Assembly (NCBI RefSeq): GCF_014696675.1
Contig: NZ_JACJQN010000022.1
Coordinates: forward strand, 19,147 to 83,146
Origin: Phormidium tenue FACHB-1052
Lineage (GTDB): Bacteria > Cyanobacteriota > Cyanobacteriia > Phormidesmidales > Phormidesmidaceae
DNA: 64,000 nucleotides
Direction: 5' to 3'
Positions 9,101 to 18,484 of the stretch are shown here, piece by piece. Positions within the stretch are counted from its first letter, which is position 1, and every line of letters starts with the position of its first letter. The position numbers were made by a program, and so were the translations under genes. The notes under the pieces were generated by a model that had not been told where the DNA came from, ran no database searches, and was given only the letters and a program-made list of their open reading frames with translations.

Positions 9101-9882
9101 CGATTGATGAGCTGCTCCGTGAGATCTAAGTCAGCCTCCAGATCGTCGGGGTGAGTTAGGGACTGAAAATCGATGGTCAGCAGCTCAGCCTCAGTGTAGC
9201 CGGTGATCTCACAAAGGGCGTGATTGACCTCTAGCCAGTGGCCCTCCAAGCTGACCAAAGCCATACCGATGCCAGCATAGTCAAAGGCGTTGCGAAAGCG
9301 CTGATTGCTCAGGTGGAGGGCCTGGTTGCTGGCCTCTAGCTCGGCGTTGCGCTCGGCTAGCTCAGCGGCGCGCAAGGCTGCGTTGACCGCTAGCGACTGG
9401 TTGAGCTGCCGCAGCTCTAGCTGATCCATCACTAGGCTGGCCAGATCGACTAGGGTTTGAGTTTCGTCGGCGGTCAGCTGGCGGGGCTGGCGATCGAGAA
9501 TGCACAGGGTGCCGAGGGCATGGCCATCGGGAGTGGTGAGGGGAACGGCGGCGTAAAACCTCAGGCCCATCTTGCCCTGCACCAGGGAATGGGACACCGT
9601 GCGCGGGTCTTGGCGGACGTCGGCAATGGCGTAGACCTCGCCCTGCAAAATCGCCGAGGCGCACAGCCCCAACTCCCGGTCGATTTGCTCTAGGGTCACC
9701 CCATAGCGCGACTTAAACCAGATGCGATCGCGATCGACCACCGTAATCAGTGCCATCGGAACCTGGAATAGTCGGGCGGCGAGGGCGGTTATGCGGTCTA
9801 GAGCTCCATCCGGCGGCGTATCTAAGATGTGATATCGCTGCACCGTCGCTAGCCGCTCAGCCTCGTCGGTGGAGTCATTCAT
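6169..9882 (-). CDS. Multi-sensor diguanylate cyclase (GAF-PAS x3-GAF-PAS-GAF-GGDEF)
   Basis: A cytoplasmic c-di-GMP synthase of about 1,237 residues. From the N-terminus: a GAF domain (YHILDTPPDGALDRI, a common start for this GAF type), three PAS/PAC units, a second GAF, a fourth PAS, a phytochrome-like GAF, and a C-terminal GGDEF domain with an intact GGEEF active site (ARYGGEEFALVL). No membrane segment is seen. ATG 9882 is preferred because homology starts there; an upstream ATG at 9927 adds 15 residues. A 7-bp dyad (9900-9921) sits between the two. The downstream partner on the same strand is a c-di-GMP phosphodiesterase, suggesting opposing control of one c-di-GMP pool. Ligands of the sensor domains are unknown. 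Confidence 0.9.
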   Translation of the reverse strand: MNDSTDEAERLATVQRYHILDTPPDGALDRITALAARLFQVPMALITVVDRDRIWFKSRYGVTLEQIDRELGLCASAILQGEVYAIADVRQDPRTVSHSLVQGKMGLRFYAAVPLTTPDGHALGTLCILDRQPRQLTADETQTLVDLASLVMDQLELRQLNQSLAVNAALRAAELAERNAELEASNQALHLSNQRFRNAFDYAGIGMALVSLEGHWLEVNHALCEITGYTEAELLTIDFQSLTHPDDLEADLDLTEQLINRKIRCCHLEKRYRHKQGHWIWILLSCSVVCDLQQEPLYFVSQIQDINGRKQSELALRKSQAMLIKAQSVGRIGSWEYDVATQKVTWSAEKFRILGRDPALGEPSFDELLRLYHPDDGDRLRQAVENALTTGQPYSIRIRCTHSDGKIRYLDDRGQAECNAQGEVVRLYGIAQDISDRVQAERELREISTALAHAVEGISRLDNAGRYVSVNQAYAAMVGYTPEELVGQNWQITVHPDDLKRVILAYEHMLAEGKVNVEARGIRQDGSIFHKQLFMVTAYDDQQQRQGHYCFMKDISERAQLEAERRQAENALQQELERLSEVVDTQQKVALVNPHLEQVMTVIAEGALSLTRADGAAVELLEGTELVCKAGSGIAQAHLGWRLPLADSLGGQCLAEGRTLYCADVEREGWVNSPIIQVLGLRSLVVVPLTYQSEQVGVIKVFSRQPSAFTGSDQQTLQLMAGFLAASLHSAREFEAKTTLLQELRDSEERYRSVVAALSEGVAVVQADGILLTCNASAAKIVGLQSWQIVGRSLADMKLYMIGEDGSPYPQEAHPAVLTLSTGQPVHNQVMGLVKPDGTTWISCNTRPLFHPNERLPYAVVLSFTDITELRRSEVAALRRRAEQERLLSEIAQRIRQTLDLKAILTTTVTEVQQFLRTDRVLIYQLEASGQGVVIAEAVTAGYPPLLGHQGHSPLAEARQVQLQQGHLEAVADLQAKPDRLCPLDCLTQAQALVVVPIVQSNRLWGMLIAYQNQGPRPWEPSELDVLKRLAIQLAIAIQQSQLYQHIQTVNRQLEHLATHDGLTQVANRRSFDTYLQQEWGRLLRDQIPLSLILCDIDHFKLYNDTYGHPAGDVCLQRVAQALEQVAQRPADLVARYGGEEFALVLPDTDRAGAEAIARAIQQTLIELALFHGASPLGQRITLSLGIASLVPRQEQSAQILIDQADAALYLAKQQGRDRYRVFHLGQGQAGLGNGAC

Positions 9883-9899
9883 CCTGGGCCTGTGTGACG

Positions 9900-9921
9900 A
9901 TTTACATGCGAATGTGTAAAT
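9900..9921. promoter_or_regulatory. Dyad ATTTACA-N8-TGTAAAT before the diguanylate cyclase gene
   Basis: Perfect 7-bp arms (9900-9906 and 9915-9921) with an 8-nt spacer lie just upstream of the preferred start at 9882. A TATAAA-like hexamer lies further upstream on the minus strand near 9937. It could be an operator; no regulator is indicated. Confidence 0.35.
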
Positions 9922-10081
9922 TTGCATGCTTTCTTTATAATGCCCTTACATAGCCGTGGGCGATCGGCGCTGCCTTAGCCTTCATAGTTTGTAGTTAACG
10001 GGCTGTAGTAACGGGCCTGGGCAACCCAGCTCTGAGGACACCCCCTGGTTGAACTTTAAATTTAAGGCTCGGTGCGATGGC

Positions 10082-11314
10082 TTAGCTCTCCCTCAGGGCA
10101 TAGCGATCGCGAGCGGCCAGCCAGGGCCAAAAATCGTCGCCAGCCAGGGGGCGAGCGATGTGGTAGCCCTGGGCCAAGTCGCAGCCAATGGCGGTCAAAT
10201 AATCGAGGGTTTCAGCGTCTTCAACCCCCTCAGCAGTGCAGCGCAGCCCCAGACTGTGGCCCAGGTCAACAATAAACTTCACCACCGTGCGCGACTCGGG
10301 GGAGGTCATCGCCGTCATCACAAACGACTTGTCCACCTTGATTTCTGAAAAGGGCAGCCGCACCAGCTGCAGCATCGACGAAAACCCGGTGCCAAAGTCG
10401 TCGATCGACAGGTGAAAGCCAATCATGCGCAGCCGGGTGAGCAGATCGAGGGAGGCCACCGGGTCATCCATGGCGCTGGTTTCGGTGAGTTCAAAGATCA
10501 GCCGAGCCGGGTCAACGCCGTGGGCACCGCAGCGCTCCTGCACGCGCTCAAACAGCGCCCCGTTGCCCAGGGTGCGGGCCGAAATATTCACCGACAGCAT
10601 CAGGTGCTCGCAGATCGCCGTAGACAGCGGTGTCGCCCCCGCCGTGCAGAGCGGCCCAAACCAGGCCAGGGCCTGCTCAATCACCTGATCGGTGAGGGGG
10701 TCAATCAGATCGCAGCTCTCCACCAGGGGAATAAACCGCCCCGGCGGCAGCAGGCCATAGACAGGGTGAGCCCACCGCACCAGAGCCTCAACCCCGGCCA
10801 GTTCGCCTGTGGTGCAGAGCACCTTAGGCTGGTAAGCCAGCACAAACTCACGGCGATCGAGGGCCTGGTGCAGGTCGGCTGGGGTCAGCTCCGGCGGCTG
10901 AATGGGAGCACCGGCAACCGGGGGCGCTAGGGGCGGGCTGGCAACTTGGCCCAGCAGCATTTCTCGCAGCTGGGGCAGCGAAAAGGGCTTGGCCAACACC
11001 CCGGCAATGTCGAGGCCGTGCTCGACCGCCGATCGCCCAGCGGCATCGAGCACTCGACTGCCGACGCCGCTGGTGATGATGATTCTGGCCCGGCAGGACA
11101 GCTTGGCCAGCCGAGCCATGACCTGAACCCCATCCATGGTGGGCATCACTAGGTCGAGGGCAATGTGGGTGGGCCGCCACTCGTGGAGCAGAGTAAAGAA
11201 CCGGTCGGGGTCGGGGGTGAAACGCACCTCCAGCCCGGCAAATTCAGCGATCCGCTGAATGGTCTCCCCGGTCATGGGGTCGTCATCTAAAATCAACAGT
11301 CGGCGATCGCCCAT
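10082..11314 (-). CDS. Response regulator with EAL phosphodiesterase domain
   Basis: A 410-residue protein. Residues 1-120 form a receiver: acidic pocket D10-D12, phosphoacceptor D54 (ALDLVMP) and K109 (AKPF). Residues ~145-400 form an EAL domain with the catalytic set intact: E176-A-L, SVNIS, ELTE, DDFGTG, the lysine of KVDKSF, EGVE and QGY. It should therefore hydrolyse c-di-GMP to pGpG under phosphorylation control. It sits on the same strand between two hybrid kinases (upstream) and the diguanylate cyclase (downstream), so one of those kinases is the likely phosphodonor; this is inferred from position. Confidence 0.92.
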   Translation of the reverse strand: MGDRRLLILDDDPMTGETIQRIAEFAGLEVRFTPDPDRFFTLLHEWRPTHIALDLVMPTMDGVQVMARLAKLSCRARIIITSGVGSRVLDAAGRSAVEHGLDIAGVLAKPFSLPQLREMLLGQVASPPLAPPVAGAPIQPPELTPADLHQALDRREFVLAYQPKVLCTTGELAGVEALVRWAHPVYGLLPPGRFIPLVESCDLIDPLTDQVIEQALAWFGPLCTAGATPLSTAICEHLMLSVNISARTLGNGALFERVQERCGAHGVDPARLIFELTETSAMDDPVASLDLLTRLRMIGFHLSIDDFGTGFSSMLQLVRLPFSEIKVDKSFVMTAMTSPESRTVVKFIVDLGHSLGLRCTAEGVEDAETLDYLTAIGCDLAQGYHIARPLAGDDFWPWLAARDRYALRES

Positions 11315-11677
11315 GCCTTGTCACTTGCTCCCCTCGACCCGTCCCTGTACTGCCATGGCCTAGCTAGTCATCTCTCAGCCTGCCCGCCCACGTTTGCCCA
11401 GTCAGCACAGGGCATTTTTAGGCCAGGTTGGCTGCCCTGGGAGAACAATAGCTTGCCCTAGATGGTTGCCAATGCAGCCGGGCTACGGCTAGCTACTGCC
11501 ACCCGATACCCTGGCTATAGCTGATTTTGCCCGTAACTGTGCGCTAGGTCATCGTTTTCGACCAAGAGAATCTGTGCTTGACCCATCGCAGAGCTGGAAT
11601 CTGCCCGTTGGACTGCTTGGCAAACCCGTACACTATGCTAAGCCCTAACCTAGTGCCCTGGCCCGGATTTTTTGGGG
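11315..11677. other. Intergenic stretch, no gene seen
   Basis: 363 nt between the EAL response-regulator gene and the upstream hybrid kinase on the same strand. I see no RNA gene, strong hairpin or repeat. It presumably holds the promoter of the response-regulator gene. Confidence 0.45.
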
Positions 11678-14341
11678 TCATGGGTGGGGGGAGACAGCCA
11701 GCGCCTCTCGAATTTTTTGCGAGAGTTCGGTGCGGCCATAGGGCTTGCTGAGCAGCAGGATGCCCGCATCTAGCCGACCTTGATGAACGATCGCATTGTC
11801 GCTGTAGCCCGAGGTGTAGAGCACCCGCAGCCCCGGCCTAATCTGCTGGGCCAACTCAGCGAGGTCGCGCCCGCTCATGCCGCCGGGCATGACCACATCG
11901 GTAAACAGTAGGTCAATGGAGTCTGGCTGAGAGAGCAGGGCCAAAGCGGCTGGCCCACTCGTGGCCACCAGCACCCGGTAGCCCAGGTCAACCAGCTGAT
12001 CGTGGGCGTAGCGGCGCACCAGCTCGTTGTCTTCCACCAGCAAAATGAGTTCTGAGTGGCCTGGCACCACTCCCTCTGAGACGGGCAGGGCGGGCTGAAT
12101 ATCGCCCCAAAACCGGGGGAGGTACATTCGGATGGTGGTGCCGTGGCCGAGTTCGGAGTCGAGCTTGATGTGGCCCCCTGACTGCTTGATAAAGCCGTAG
12201 ACCATGCTCAGACCGAGGCCGGTACCCTTACCCTTTTCTTTGGTGGTAAAGAACGGCTCAAACACCCGCTCTAGATGCCTGGGGTCAATGCCCACGCCTG
12301 TGTCGGATACCGACACCATGACGTACTGCCCCGGCACTACATCTCCATGCTGGCTGGCGTAGTCTAGGTCGAGGTGGACATTGGCGGTTTCGAGGGTGAG
12401 TTGCCCCCCCTGCACCATGGCGTCGCGGGCGTTGAGGCAGAGGTTGAGCAGGGCGTTTTCGAGCTGGGCCGAGTCGATCAGGGCGGGCCACAGATTGGCT
12501 GCCCCCACGATGCCGATGTCGATGTGCTCGCCCAGGGTGCGTTGCAGCAGCTCATCCATGCGGGTCATGAGCTGATTGATATCCACCGCCTCAGGGTTGA
12601 GGGCCTGGCGACGGGCAAAGGACAACAGCCGCTGGGTGAGTTCGGCCCCCCGCTGGGCGGCGCTGCCAATCATCTTTGCCAGGGGGTGCAGGTGAGGGTC
12701 GGCTTCCAGCATTTCGCTCAGTAGCTCGGCGTTGCCCAAGATCACGGTGAGCAGATTGTTAAAGTCGTGGGCAATGCCGCCGGTCAGCTGACCGACTGAC
12801 TCTAGCCGCTGCGACTGGTGCAGACGCTCTTCCAGGGCGATGCGATCGGTCACATCTTGAAAGTACACGGCCAGGCCCTCGCTGGAGGGATAGGCCCGCA
12901 CATCCAGCCAGGCGTTTAGCGGGGGATAAAACTCTCGAAACTCGACCGATCGCCCCTCGTCTACCGCTTTTTCGAACTGCTGCTGAAAGACACTGCCGAT
13001 CGCTTCTGGAAACTCCTCCCACACACACTTGCCCAGCAGATCGGCTCGCTGACGCTGCCAGAGTTGCTCAGCCTGGCCGTTGACAAAGGTAAAATTCCAC
13101 TGGCGATTGAGGGTAAAAAAGCAGTCAGTGATGCTCTCTAGGGTGGTGTTGAGGCGATCGGCGATCTGGCGGGCCTCCTGTTCGAGCTGCTTTTGGTCGT
13201 GGATTTCGATCGCTGTGCCGTACCACTTAACAATTTGCTCAGCTTCGTCACGAATGGGCACCGCCTGCACCAGGTGCCAGCGGTAGTCGCCATCGTAGCG
13301 CCGCAGCCGAAACTCAAATCGATAGGGGCTAGCGGCCTGCACGGTCGCCGTCCACATGGCCAGGCAGGGGTCAACATCGTCGGGATGCAGTAGGGTCATC
13401 CAGATCTGGCTGGGGGGCGTGGCTGGATCGTAGATGCCGGTGTAGACCCGCAGGGCGTGGCTGGCGTAGTCAACGGTGCCGTCGGGCTCGGCAGTCCACA
13501 CAATCAGGGGCATGGCGTCGGCTAACTGGCGAAACCGCTGCTCGCTGCGCTCCAGGGACGCTTCGGCCCGCTTTTGAGCCGTAATGTCTTGGAACGCGCC
13601 CTGCACGGCCACGATGGTGCCCCGGTCGTCCCGTACGGGCTGGCCGATGGCGCGTACCCACACCCGGCGCTGGCGGGCGGTGATGATTTGCAGCTCTTCG
13701 TCAAAGGGGTGGCCGGTGGCGGCACAGGTGGCAAAGACGCTGGCAATGCGATCGCGGTACTCAGGGGCATAAAACTCGATGCCCTGGGCCACCGTGGGGG
13801 CGAAGCCAGGCTCCACCTCATGGATGCGGCAGACCTCCTCAGACCAGATCGCCGCCTGGTCATCAAGGCGGGCCAGCCAGCCGCCCAGGTGGCCAATCTC
13901 GCTGGCGATTTGCAGCAGAGTCTGCTGCGATCGCAGGGTGTCGTGGGTTTGGCTGAGCATTCGCTGGGCCACTTGCACCCGGCTGAAATACCGCACCACC
14001 GCCAGGGTGAGACAACCGGTGATAGCGGTCGCTAGGGCTGCCACCACCCGATTGGCGATCGCGTAGGCCAGGGCCACCCCGGTTAGCGTCGAGGGTGACA
14101 CAAAAAAGCCTATCGCCGTCAGCACCACCCCCGCCACGGTTGCCACCACCACCCATCGGCTGCTGTGAGATAGCCCTGATACCGCCACTAGAGGCAGATA
14201 CAGCATGCCGTGGGCAAACCCCAGGGGGGTGACGATATCGGCCAGAAACACCGCCACAAAACCGGCCATGGTCGCTCCCCGCACGCAGCGGGGCGCGGCA
14301 TACAGCATTTGAAACGTCATAGCTGGGCCGCGAGCAGACAT
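11678..14341 (-). CDS. Membrane hybrid histidine kinase (TM-PAS x3-HisKA-HATPase-REC)
   Basis: 887 residues. The first ~130 residues hold about four hydrophobic segments (MAGFVAVFLADIV, GMLYLPLVAVSGL, WVVVATVAGVVLTAIGF, VVAALATAITGCLTL), so it is anchored in a membrane. Three PAS/PAC units follow (about 140-505), then a HisKA-type region with [21 protein letters not shown] character (phospho-His in AHDFNN), an HATPase domain and a C-terminal receiver with VEDN, TDVVMP and SKPY. Only 8 nt separate it from the upstream kinase gene, so they are co-transcribed. Kinase and receiver parts closely resemble those of that neighbour, suggesting tandem duplication with divergent sensor ends. Confidence 0.92.
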   Translation of the reverse strand: MSARGPAMTFQMLYAAPRCVRGATMAGFVAVFLADIVTPLGFAHGMLYLPLVAVSGLSHSSRWVVVATVAGVVLTAIGFFVSPSTLTGVALAYAIANRVVAALATAITGCLTLAVVRYFSRVQVAQRMLSQTHDTLRSQQTLLQIASEIGHLGGWLARLDDQAAIWSEEVCRIHEVEPGFAPTVAQGIEFYAPEYRDRIASVFATCAATGHPFDEELQIITARQRRVWVRAIGQPVRDDRGTIVAVQGAFQDITAQKRAEASLERSEQRFRQLADAMPLIVWTAEPDGTVDYASHALRVYTGIYDPATPPSQIWMTLLHPDDVDPCLAMWTATVQAASPYRFEFRLRRYDGDYRWHLVQAVPIRDEAEQIVKWYGTAIEIHDQKQLEQEARQIADRLNTTLESITDCFFTLNRQWNFTFVNGQAEQLWQRQRADLLGKCVWEEFPEAIGSVFQQQFEKAVDEGRSVEFREFYPPLNAWLDVRAYPSSEGLAVYFQDVTDRIALEERLHQSQRLESVGQLTGGIAHDFNNLLTVILGNAELLSEMLEADPHLHPLAKMIGSAAQRGAELTQRLLSFARRQALNPEAVDINQLMTRMDELLQRTLGEHIDIGIVGAANLWPALIDSAQLENALLNLCLNARDAMVQGGQLTLETANVHLDLDYASQHGDVVPGQYVMVSVSDTGVGIDPRHLERVFEPFFTTKEKGKGTGLGLSMVYGFIKQSGGHIKLDSELGHGTTIRMYLPRFWGDIQPALPVSEGVVPGHSELILLVEDNELVRRYAHDQLVDLGYRVLVATSGPAALALLSQPDSIDLLFTDVVMPGGMSGRDLAELAQQIRPGLRVLYTSGYSDNAIVHQGRLDAGILLLSKPYGRTELSQKIREALAVSPHP

Positions 14342-14349
14342 TCCCTGGA

Positions 14350-16779
14350 TTAACCTTTGGCGAGGGCTTGACGAACATGGCGAGCCAGCTCAGCCCGCTG
14401 GTAGGGCTTGGCTAGCAGAAGGATCTCAGGCTCCTGAGCCCCCTGAGGAATCAGGGCATTTTCGGTATAGCCAGAGGTATATAAAACCCGCAGCTGTGGA
14501 CGCAGCCGGTGGGCCGCAGCCGCCAGGTCACAGCCATTCATGCCGCCGGGCATGATCACATCGGTAAACAGCAGATCGATGGCGGGCCACTGATGCAGCA
14601 GTTCTAGGGCAGCCGGGCCGTTTTCGGCGGCCAACACCTGATATCCCAGGCTTTCGAGCTGCTGCTGGGCATAGTCGCGCACCAGAGTATTGTCTTCGAC
14701 CAGCAAAATCAGCTCTGAGCCGCCAGGACAGCCGTCTACCTCGGCAGAGAAATCGGGGGCACGGCGGTCTAAGGCCGGTGGGGGGCGATCGCGGCAGCGG
14801 GGCAAGTATAGCTGCACTGTGGTGCCCACCCCCGGCTCAGAGTCAATGTTGACGTAGCCGTTAGACTGACGAACAAAGCCATAGACCATGCTCAGGCCTA
14901 GCCCGGTGCCTTTGCCCTTGGCCTTGGTGGTAAAAAATGGCTCAAACACCTGGCTCAGCAGCTCTGGCCCCATGCCCACCCCATTGTCTGAGACAGTGAC
15001 CATGACATAGTCGCCAGGGTAAAAGCTTGCTTGAGAATCGTCAACCATCGAAATGATGCAGGTGTGGGCGGTCGTAAGCGTGAGGCGGCCCACGCCGTCC
15101 ATGGCATCGCGGGCGTTGAGGCAGAGGTTGAGCAGGGCGCTCTCTAGCTGGCTGGCATCGACGAGGGCTAGCCCCAGGTCAGCGGCGTAGCTACAGCGCA
15201 CCTCGATCTGTTCTCCCAGGGCACGGCGCAGTAGCGCATCCATGTGGGCAATCAGCTGGTTGACATCGACGGGCTTGGGGTCGAGGATTTGGCGGCGGGC
15301 AAAGACCAGCAGGCGCTGGGTGAGGTCGGCCCCCCGCTGGGCCGCACTGCTGATCAGATCGGCCAGCGATCGCAGCCGGGGCTGGGTGTCGAGCAGTTCG
15401 ACCAGCAGCTCGGCATTGCCCAAAATCACCGTCAGCAGGTTGTTAAAGTCATGGGCAACCCCACCAGTCAGATGGCCAATGGCCTCCATTTTTTGGCTTT
15501 GCAACAGCTGGGCCTCCAGATTTTTTTGCTCAGTCAGGTTGAGCATGCCGCCAATCATCCGGATCGCCTGCCCCTGGGCGTTTCGCATCACATAGCCCCG
15601 ATCTTTGACGTAGGCATAGCGACCATCGCGGCAGCGAAAGCGATACTCCTCAGTCCAGATGGTGGCGTCTCCCTCTAGGGCCGTCTGAATTGAGGCCAGC
15701 AGCCGCTGACGATCGTCAGGGTGCAGGCGATCGCGCCACCAGTCGTTAGAGGTCGCAAGATCCTCTTTGCCATAGCCAAACAGGGTTTTGTAGCCCTCGC
15801 CTCGCCAGGTGACATCGGAGAGCAAGTCCCAGTCCCAAATCGCGTCGTTGGTGGCCTTTGAAACCAGCCGAAACCGTTCCTCACTGGCCCGCAGGGTGGC
15901 CTCCGCCGTCTTTTGAGCAGTTACGTCGATCACCGTGCCCAACTGCCGACAGGGTTGCCCTTCGTCATCGACTTCGATGTTGCCCCGATCTGCCAACCAG
16001 CGAATCTCGCCATCGGGGCGACGAATGCGGTAGTTGACCTCCAAGATTCCGCGCAGCGTACCGACGTGGGCGTGGTTGTGCAGCAGTTGGGGCCGATCTT
16101 CGGGCAGCACCCGCTCGATAAACCGCTCAAAGCTCTCAATCGGTTCCTCCGGGCGCAGGCCAAATAGGCGATAGGTGCCCGCCGACCAAACCAGGTGATT
16201 CGTAGTCAGGTCGAGGGCCCAACTGCCCATGTTGCCAATCAGTTCGGCGCTGGTGAGCAGCATGGCTTGCTGCCGAATGCAGGTGGTCAAGAGCGCCTCG
16301 TTTTGTCGACGTTCAGCGTCAAGCTGCACCTGTTCGCCAGTGTTGCCCCCTGTCGCCAACTCCGATCGCAGCCGATGGCGGCGGGCTAGGGCGCAGTCCA
16401 GCGCGCGCTTGATGTCGGCGGCGACGGCTTGCCCCATAACCAGGTAGTCTTCGGCCCCAGCCCAAACAGCCTCCAGCCCCAGGGTGGCCTGGGTCGGGTT
16501 GACTAGCACAATCACCGGCAGGTCGGGGGCTAGGGCCTGAAGCGCCCCTAGCGGCCCTAGCCCCACCGGAGCTGAGCTGGCCAAATTTAGCACAATGCCG
16601 TCAACTTGATGGCCAGCGGCGAGGTGAGCCAGGGCGGCATCCACCGAGTCTAGGGCAACGATTTCCTCGGGTATGGTCAGGTCGGTCAGCGGGCGATCGC
16701 GCCCCCATGCAGCAGGCTCACCTACCCAAAGAATCTGCCTGGTTAGCGGCCCGGTCATAGAATATCTCTCAGCCTCCAT
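14350..16779 (-). CDS. Soluble hybrid histidine kinase with N-terminal receiver-like domain
   Basis: 809 residues (802 if the start is the second ATG at 16758, which is equally possible). Residues ~10-130 resemble a receiver fold, but the phosphoacceptor position reads GIVLNLAS, so the aspartate is missing and this domain probably cannot be phosphorylated. Two PAS/PAC units follow, then a long linker, [20 protein letters not shown] with the phospho-His, an HATPase domain, and a C-terminal receiver with intact VEDN, TDVIMP and AKPY. No membrane segments. It is the first gene of a tight pair with the membrane kinase downstream. Confidence 0.9.
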   Translation of the reverse strand: MEAERYSMTGPLTRQILWVGEPAAWGRDRPLTDLTIPEEIVALDSVDAALAHLAAGHQVDGIVLNLASSAPVGLGPLGALQALAPDLPVIVLVNPTQATLGLEAVWAGAEDYLVMGQAVAADIKRALDCALARRHRLRSELATGGNTGEQVQLDAERRQNEALLTTCIRQQAMLLTSAELIGNMGSWALDLTTNHLVWSAGTYRLFGLRPEEPIESFERFIERVLPEDRPQLLHNHAHVGTLRGILEVNYRIRRPDGEIRWLADRGNIEVDDEGQPCRQLGTVIDVTAQKTAEATLRASEERFRLVSKATNDAIWDWDLLSDVTWRGEGYKTLFGYGKEDLATSNDWWRDRLHPDDRQRLLASIQTALEGDATIWTEEYRFRCRDGRYAYVKDRGYVMRNAQGQAIRMIGGMLNLTEQKNLEAQLLQSQKMEAIGHLTGGVAHDFNNLLTVILGNAELLVELLDTQPRLRSLADLISSAAQRGADLTQRLLVFARRQILDPKPVDVNQLIAHMDALLRRALGEQIEVRCSYAADLGLALVDASQLESALLNLCLNARDAMDGVGRLTLTTAHTCIISMVDDSQASFYPGDYVMVTVSDNGVGMGPELLSQVFEPFFTTKAKGKGTGLGLSMVYGFVRQSNGYVNIDSEPGVGTTVQLYLPRCRDRPPPALDRRAPDFSAEVDGCPGGSELILLVEDNTLVRDYAQQQLESLGYQVLAAENGPAALELLHQWPAIDLLFTDVIMPGGMNGCDLAAAAHRLRPQLRVLYTSGYTENALIPQGAQEPEILLLAKPYQRAELARHVRQALAKG

Positions 16780-17108
16780 GGCTGTGGCCCCCTTGCTGTG
16801 GGCGACTTGATCGCCATGGCTCCCTCGCGATCGGCCAACAAAATCCTATTTCTATTATGGTAAGCACCGAGCCCCCGCTGAAACCATCGATGACAACAAT
16901 TATTATCGAGCCGTGGGCTACCGTTCCCCAGCCGATGAGTCTGGGTCGAGACAGCCCAAAATGGCAGAATTCAAGTTGAGCGGGCATTTTTTCCCATGGC
17001 TCACGCTTCTGTGCCTGCGTTCTGGCATGATCTCCAGCATCGCCGCCGGGGATGGTTGCCCGAACAGGTTATTCTGAGCATGATTTTGCATTCAAAGGGC
17101 AGCTCCCG

Positions 17109-18254
17109 ATGATTCCACCGTTTAAAGTCTGCATTGTGTTGGGCACTCGCCCTGAGGCGATTAAACTTGCGCCGGTGATTCAGTGTTTTCGGCAGTGCCC
17201 CGACTTTGACACCCAGGTGCTGCTCACCGGCCAGCACCGGGAGATGGTGGATCAGGTGATGGCGCTGTTTGACCTCAGCGCCGATCGCGACTTGGCAATT
17301 ATGCAGCCCCGCCAAACCCTGACCGACATCACCTGTCGCAGCCTTCAAGGGTTGGAGTCCCTGTTTCAAGAGCAGCGCCCCGACATGGTGCTGGTGCAGG
17401 GCGACACCACAACGGCCTTTGCCGCCGCCCTGGCAGCCTTCTATCAAAAAATTCCGGTGGGCCACGTCGAGGCCGGGCTACGTACCGACAACATCTATAA
17501 CCCCTTCCCGGAGGAGGCCAACCGGCGGCTGATCTCCCAAATCGCCCAACTGCACTTTGCGCCCACGGCCCTGTCGGTGCAGCATTTGGAGCGATCGGGG
17601 GTAACCGGCAATCTGCACCAGACCGGCAACACCGTGATCGACGCCCTGCTGTCGGTGGCCGATCGCCACCCGGACTGCGAAGTGCCGGGGCTAGACTGGA
17701 GCCGCCACCGGGTGATTTTATCGACGGTGCATCGGCGGGAGAATTGGGGAGCGCCTCTGGGGGCGATCGCCCAGGGGTTTCTCAAGGTGCTCGAACGGTT
17801 TCCCGATACCGCCCTGCTGCTGCCCCTGCACCGCAACCCCACCGTGCGAGAACCGCTCCAGGCCGCCCTCGGCGATCATCCCCGCGCCTTTTTGACAGAA
17901 CCCCTCGACTACACCCAGCTGGTGGGCGCAATTCAGCGCTGCTATCTGGTGATGACTGACTCGGGTGGCCTGCAAGAAGAAGCCCCTAGCCTGGGCAAAC
18001 CAGTGCTGGTGCTACGCGACAATACCGAACGCCCCGAAGCCGTGATGGCGGGCACTGCCAAACTGATCGGCACCGATGCCGATCGCATGCTGACGGAGGC
18101 CGAAACCCTGCTGCTACACCCCGAGGCCTACCAGGCCATGGCCGAAGCGATCAACCCCTTTGGCGATGGCCAGGCCTCCCAGCGCATTCTTGAGATTACG
18201 CGGGCCTACCTACAACAGACCGCAGCGGCGGTGCGGCAGCCCCTAGCGTGCTAG
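17109..18254 (+). CDS. wecB: UDP-N-acetylglucosamine 2-epimerase (non-hydrolysing)
   Basis: Interconverts UDP-GlcNAc and UDP-ManNAc for surface polysaccharides. The 381-residue product has the family N-terminus CIVLGTRPEAIKLAPVI, GHVEAGLRT, the STVHRREN block and DSGGLQEEAPSLGKPVLVLR, all typical of WecB/MnaA with a GT-B fold. ATG 17109 is chosen since it starts just before the conserved strand and has AAAGGG about 9 nt upstream; an in-frame ATG at 17052 would add 19 unconserved residues. No polysaccharide cluster adjoins it. Its 3' side carries a 149-bp mobile-element-like repeat. Confidence 0.93.
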   Translation: MIPPFKVCIVLGTRPEAIKLAPVIQCFRQCPDFDTQVLLTGQHREMVDQVMALFDLSADRDLAIMQPRQTLTDITCRSLQGLESLFQEQRPDMVLVQGDTTTAFAAALAAFYQKIPVGHVEAGLRTDNIYNPFPEEANRRLISQIAQLHFAPTALSVQHLERSGVTGNLHQTGNTVIDALLSVADRHPDCEVPGLDWSRHRVILSTVHRRENWGAPLGAIAQGFLKVLERFPDTALLLPLHRNPTVREPLQAALGDHPRAFLTEPLDYTQLVGAIQRCYLVMTDSGGLQEEAPSLGKPVLVLRDNTERPEAVMAGTAKLIGTDADRMLTEAETLLLHPEAYQAMAEAINPFGDGQASQRILEITRAYLQQTAAAVRQPLAC

Positions 18255-18268
18255 CCGTGATCCCCCTG

Positions 18269-18417
18269 GGCGTTGCTGATCAACGGTATGATTTGCCCCC
18301 CTAGCCCCCCAATCCTGGGGGGAACCAGACGACTTCAAAGCCCCCCAAATTTGGGGGGTTGGGGGGCGATGCAGCAACTGTTGCTTTTGCAGATTCATTC
18401 CTCAATTCAGCAACACC
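18269..18417 (+). mobile_element. MITE-like element, copy 1 (149 bp)
   Basis: The ends are near-inverted: GGCGTTGCTGA at the left and TCAGCAACACC at the right, with similarity reaching about 28 bp inward. Directly outside lie two copies of CCCCCTG (18262-18268 and 18418-18424), consistent with a target-site duplication of at least 7 bp. The interior contains C6/G6 hairpins. A nearly identical copy in inverse orientation lies at 46020-46169. No coding capacity. Confidence 0.8.
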
Positions 18418-18484
18418 CCCCCTGTTTGGGCTGCCCTACATACAAATGCATCTTGGCTGTCTTGCCCCAGGTCGATCCCCCCAA

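Noticed and set aside
10412..10930. Long plus-strand open frames opposite the signalling genes
   Set aside because: Antisense shadows of high-GC coding sequence; the minus-strand frames carry complete domains.
16769..16987. 72-codon minus-strand frame upstream of the hybrid kinase
   Set aside because: No ribosome binding site or family; overlaps the kinase start region.
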